DNA of 64,000 nucleotides from Lunularia cruciata (lineage: Eukaryota; Streptophyta; Marchantiopsida; Lunulariales; Lunulariaceae): NCBI GenBank assembly GCA_948567375.1, contig OX419761.1, forward strand, positions 31,560,501-31,624,500, in the 5' to 3' direction. This document shows positions 59,646 to 64,000 of the stretch, one piece after another (within the stretch, counting starts at the first letter, position 1; each line of letters opens with the position of its first letter). The notes beneath the pieces were generated by a model, which ran no database searches, was not told the origin of the DNA, and saw only the letters and a list, made by a program, of their open reading frames with translations. A program made the translations under genes and the position numbers.

Positions 59646-60178
59646 TGTAATACCATTAGCTAGACAGATTATCTAGAGGTGGAAATTGTTTTGGTTATAT
59701 CTTTAGGGATGTTATATATGATGGTTGAAGTGGATCAAATAGAGGTGTCACCAAAAGCCCTAAAAACTTTAGAGCCAAGTTTGGAGGCCTAAACTGATGA
59801 ATTAGGCCTCAAAAAATAAAATACCCCCCTCCCTCCTGGGATGTTTTCTTTGCTTTCTCCTCCCCCTTGATTGTCTTGTCAAGAGCTTTCCAATGATACC
59901 TCATCCATGTTGTTATGGACTTCTTACATGAAGATTGCTCAAAGATTTCCTTTTCCTAAACTTGTTTACCAACCAAATAGGACAAGGATCAACATGTCAT
60001 CAATCCATGCAGCTAATCTAAGGGTGGAGCTCGCTGATGTATCACCAATCCATGAATTTGATCCAAGTGTATAACTCTCTTTAAGTGGAACCTCTTTGCT
60101 ATGTAATAAAGACAAGGTGTTCCTTTGGGGCATCATAGTATTGAAGAATGAAACCTTCTGTTTCTCATATCCTTGGAA
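59646..60178 (+). repeat. Family-1 LTR (copy E1), 3' end missing
   Basis: Starts TGTAATACCATTAGCTAG and follows copies A-D through the C-run (59,824), the GACAAGGATCAACATGTCAT region and a TATGTAATAAAG box (60,098). Similarity stops near 60,178, where the next repeat begins, so the TATTACA end is lost. The purine-rich sequence before it looks like a polypurine tract, implying the 3' LTR of a lost element. Confidence 0.8.
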
Positions 60179-60214
60179 CATTGCATCAAGTGACATAGCC
60201 TTGTACGTGATGTA

Positions 60215-60440
60215 ATTTCAAAGAGGATTACTCATCCTCTTGGATGGGTTAGGAGCAATAGCATGCAAGATCTCCAAGCATAGGGATATGCAACAAGGTC
60301 ACTTCTTTGTTTCTCTAACTTTAGAATTATATAGAGTAGTTAATATTACATTTGACACATTTGTCAATGAGTGTACTAAAGTGTATCATATTAGATATCA
60401 AAGGTACCATTTTCACTTTACTACTTGGTGTCTTTCATAC
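60215..60440 (-). repeat. Inverted copy of the 28.45-28.70 kb repeat
   Basis: GATTACTCATCCTCTTGGATGG here is the reverse complement of CCATCCAAGAGGATGAGTAATC at about 28,657. The match continues through the GCATGCAAG, TTTGTTTCTCTA and ATTTGTCAA-type words in reversed order. Confidence 0.8.
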
Positions 60441-60581
60441 TTTGTATGGTCCTTTAGATAGCATGCATACATTGCTCTATAGAGAGCATATGCTAGTGCA
60501 ATCCATAGGAGAGCAACCACAATAAATTATGCTTCTTTGGTTGCTCCAATAGTAAATAGACCACATCATTTACATATCTTA

Positions 60582-60685
60582 GCAGTAGTGCAAATTTCTC
60601 ATATCCATATTATTGAAACTTATCGATATGATTTACATTAGATGCAGTAGTGCAAATTTCTCATATCCATATTATTGAAACTTAT
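60582..60685. repeat. 61-bp tandem duplication, 43 bp identical
   Basis: GCAGTAGTGCAAATTTCTCA and the following 23 bases occur at 60,582 and 60,643 without a mismatch. Confidence 0.95.
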
Positions 60686-60711
60686 CTATATTTTGGTTAT
60701 CATGTTTTATT

Positions 60712-60753
60712 CTTGGACGGTCTGATCTGATGGGACCTTGTTATCCTTTGCAG
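60712..60753. repeat. Island-border end motif, rightmost copy
   Basis: TTGGACGG, TCTGATCTGATGGGACC, TTGTTATCCTTTGCAG: the same orientation as at 14,680, 15,021 and 56,588. GC content rises directly to its right. Confidence 0.55.
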
Positions 60754-61008
60754 TCTCGTTTGCTTTAATCCAATCTTTTCTTGTTTAACTGCGGCATGTA
60801 ACAATCCAGCAAATTACACATCGTTATGTAATATTTTCTGTTTCGAGCGCAGGCCTACCCTTTCGTCTAAACACATGCGAGGATCGAAGACTCCAAATGT
60901 AAATATCGAGAAACGGGCCCCCGGATCGTCACATGCATATCTCTTGATAGTTCCGAGCCAGCGCAATCCCCTAGACACGATCCCACTCGATCAGCACATC
61001 GTGTTCCG

Positions 61009-61236
61009 TTGCTCCTCTCGGCAATTAACCTGGCCATTAAAACTCAGGAAACTCAACTCAATGCCTTACATGGAGTCCAAAGACTGCACCCTTCTAGATT
61101 CGACCGACTGGAGCCAGGTTCTTATGTTGCTGAGTACAGTATTGTGCTGAAGAAACCCAAATCCAAAGCCAGGGAAAGTGGACGAATATGCACAGTTCCC
61201 CAAAGAAGAGCACTTCTCTTGTGCTCCATCGGATGA
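61009..61236 (+). other. Coding-looking ORF in a short GC-richer patch
   Basis: 75 codons open, with a plausible segment ALHGVQRLHPSRFDRL followed by EPGSYVAEYSIVLKKP. An overlapping ORF at 61,066-61,392 runs antisense. No start context, splice partner or known family, so this is at most one exon of an unseen gene or a gene fragment. Confidence 0.2.
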
Positions 61237-61389
61237 GTCAACGTACTTGTCCAAGAGTGACAAGTAGAGACAAATAGCCGCCCTTCTCCCCCAAACAGTA
61301 TCGCCTACAAAATGGTCGGCCTCCCGTCTTTGAAACCTGACAAAGCCCTCCTTCCTATATACTATTAGGGTAATTACGGCCGATAAAAC

Positions 61390-61429
61390 CATCTCAACTT
61401 ACTCTGAGCAACCCGAGTAAGTTGAGATG
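61390..61429. other. Perfect 15-bp hairpin at the right island edge
   Basis: CATCTCAACTTACTC (61,390-61,404) and GAGTAAGTTGAGATG (61,415-61,429) are exact reverse complements around a 10-nt loop. To the right the sequence becomes very AT-rich. Confidence 0.95.
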
Positions 61430-64000
61430 ATTTCATCATGTATTTTATATTTCAAATACGACTTTTATATCTCAAATTCATTAATTAGTATATAGTATAT
61501 TGTATTAAAGTAAAATATCTCTTTATTCATCTTGAAAGTATAGTATCAATTAGACCTATTTTAGGATTTCTAATCTAATAAATAAATTCTCGTCACTTAA
61601 AGGCTAAATGTTCTGAATCTAATTATTTTAAAAAGAAATTTATATGAATTTAGTTCAGAAAATGAGCAAAACTCTCATGGGATGTGGATACAAATGTTAT
61701 TTGAAATATAGTGTTGTGAAAAATAAATTTACCGTATATTATTTTTACAATTTGAGTTGCATTGGTAACCAAATTGAAAGTTATGTAGAATTACGTAGTA
61801 AGACATAAGTGTACTTAGATATTAGGTGATTGTTTTAGTACGAGAGAGATGAGAACTTAATTGTGTTTCTAATCTCTTAATTTTCACATTATGGTTGTAT
61901 TGCGACCTAGTTTAATAATTCTATTCCATTGAATATTTAATTGAAGATTTAATAGCTGTATGTGGTTAAATTCTTGCTATCCAGATGGAGTATAAATCCC
62001 AAGAAGTAAACATGTTCTTATCCAAAAATCCCTTCAGTGGTATAATTTATTCTGATGTACTAAAAAAAATTTAAACTCATGTTGTCCCATAAGTAGACTC
62101 CTCAAGAATTAGACCAGCAATACAAACATACTACAGCTCTGTTATAATATTTAAAATAATTTGAATTCAACCTATAATCGAATCACAAGCTTAATATAAA
62201 TCATTCTATTGACTTCAATTAATCATTACTGAATAAATTTCAGTATTATACTCAAATCTTCTCCTTAATGGGTAAGAATATTTCAAGTAGCTAAAGTTCT
62301 TAAATTTAATTTTTCAAGATCTTGATCTTTTGCGTAAAGAATCTTCAAGATTAAACTCCTCTTGAACATATAAATTATCTTTTATTGTGAAGGTCAAAAT
62401 TTTCTATTTCAAGATAGTCAACTGCAAATACATCTTGAAGTTCAAAAATTTTCACATCAAAATATTCATCAAATCCTGAAGTTCAAAACATTTCACATCA
62501 AAATAATTCAAAATCTAAATATTCATCAAATCCTGAAGTTCAAAAAATTTCACATCGAAATAATTCTTGAAGGTTGAGTCTTTCTTGAAGGTGAAATTCT
62601 TTTATGTCAAATTCATATGGATCTAATTTTGTTAAGAGGTTATAATCTTCTAGTAGAATTCTTCAAGTTCAAGTTCTTCTTCAATTAAGAGAATCTCAGC
62701 TTAATCTTTGAAATACTAAACATCATGGAATTTAATTCACTACCTTATATATATATGGAAGAATTATAAAACACTCAAAATTATTAAACTCTATTTGATT
62801 GACCAAAACACTCTGATCTTAACTCTCTCTCTTTGTGATGCAAACAGAAAGCAATAAAGAAAAAATAATAATTCAGATATAAAAATACACCAATATTAAA
62901 ATTTCCAAAGTACATAAATCTAATAAAATTCACAAGAAACTAAAATACAAAATGAAATACTTAAGGAATACAAAATCTTGTGTTATTTTACTTCACAAAT
63001 AAATACAGTAAAATTAAAATGATAAGTACTATATATATACATTTTTTTGAGCTCAAATCCAAACACTTTTCTCAAAGAAGATACATTTTGCTACAAAATA
63101 AGCCTCAACAAGTATGATTAGTTTTTTAGATGATTGAGAATCCTCCATAAGTGCAATCTTAGGCCAAAGTTAAGATATTTCATGTATTAAGAGTCTACTA
63201 TAATTATTTAATTTTTAATTAATAAAAACACATCAAAATTATTTGAATCACCATGAAATTTAATCATCTTAATATCTTATAGATAATGGAACAAATCATC
63301 ATAGAAAAGCTATTGTAATGTAGAGAAGAGTATATATTTCTATCCCACATACCTCTCTTTCATATTAGAGTAATGCAATTTAGTAAAAAAAAGTATTCAA
63401 AGAATTAAAAAATTAATCATATGAAGAAGATCTTAGTTTGGAAGGTAATATCTCTTAATATTTTGCAAGTATACTACTTCTCCACATGAGAAATACAAAG
63501 ATCAAAGCCTAAAAAAGAAAGAAACCTCAAGAATGAAGGATGCAAGATCTCAATAGATAATAATAATAATAATATATGTAAAGGAGATACCAAAGAAACT
63601 ATACTAGTTTGCAAAGAAAAACCTAAAAAAATTATTAATCTATATGATATTTTTAATCACCTAGCTCAAAGTTTGATAAAGAAACATCAATCATAAATAT
63701 TGGTGAGAAGTTAAAGTAGTGGACTTCAAAGAACTTCATGAATGTAGGAAAAAGAACTAACTTTAATAATTTATAAAAACTAATATAAACTCATTTTCAA
63801 AGAACTTTACTTATTTTCTACAAACTTATTATTATTTTATAGGTGTCAAAACCTCAAGTTCTCTTGATTTCATGTTATTGACAAATTATTTTCTTGGTGT
63901 TAAAATATTGAAGTGATAAATTATACATATAACATGAAGACATTATAGATTTTATTTTTCCATGATTTAGAACATCTAGAACATAAATTCTAATCAAGTG
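61430..64000. other. Very AT-rich sequence without a gene
   Basis: No ORF worth reporting. Contains degenerate tandem copies of CCTGAAGTTCAAAA followed by ATTTCACATC at about 62,435-62,575 (three copies) and an AAT microsatellite at 63,557-63,575. Probably old, decayed repeat sequence. Confidence 0.45.

Overview
This is nuclear DNA of a land plant. Genes are split by many short spliceosomal introns (about 130-375 nt, one of 910 nt). The proteins match plant families best, there is a dirigent-protein remnant (a land-plant family), and most of the rest is decayed Ty3/gypsy and other transposon sequence. Compact introns plus plentiful old chromovirus debris would suit a bryophyte such as a moss, but the sequence alone does not settle the species.

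Layout. 0-6.4 kb: decayed repeat-type coding sequence (two coiled-coil fragments, an unrecognised 181-aa ORF, a trihelix/Myb-SANT-like ORF) and a broken dirigent gene. 6.4-11.6 kb: gene island with a complete 10-exon GPN-loop GTPase 2 gene. 11.6-15.07 kb: an AT-rich block bordered by related inverted ends. 15.07-27.96 kb: second island with a 4-exon CPYC glutaredoxin gene and a 15-exon leucine-rich-repeat gene. 27.96-50.05 kb: nested repeats, including a plus-strand chromodomain Ty3/gypsy element, a minus-strand Ty3/gypsy element, solo LTRs and a second, ruined copy of the trihelix-like gene. 50.05-57.9 kb: mixed sequence with a probable small gene resembling the telomere protein TEN1. 58-60.75 kb: more repeats and two LTRs. 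60.75-61.43 kb: a short GC-richer patch. 61.4-64 kb: very AT-rich sequence with no gene found.

All four multi-exon genes (GPN2, glutaredoxin, LRR, TEN1-like) lie on the minus strand, each apparently with its own promoter; nothing suggests shared function. For the first three, every exon junction was checked for phase and the summed coding lengths are exact multiples of three (305, 102 and 581 aa).

Most notable: GPN2 carries two apparent U12-type (minor spliceosome) introns, one of them AT-AC; two LTR families are each found as a solo LTR inserted in the polypurine tract of an element of the other family; there is a perfect 58-bp palindrome without spacer; and the LRR gene has a one-repeat-per-exon design. 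No rRNA, tRNA or CRISPR array was found.
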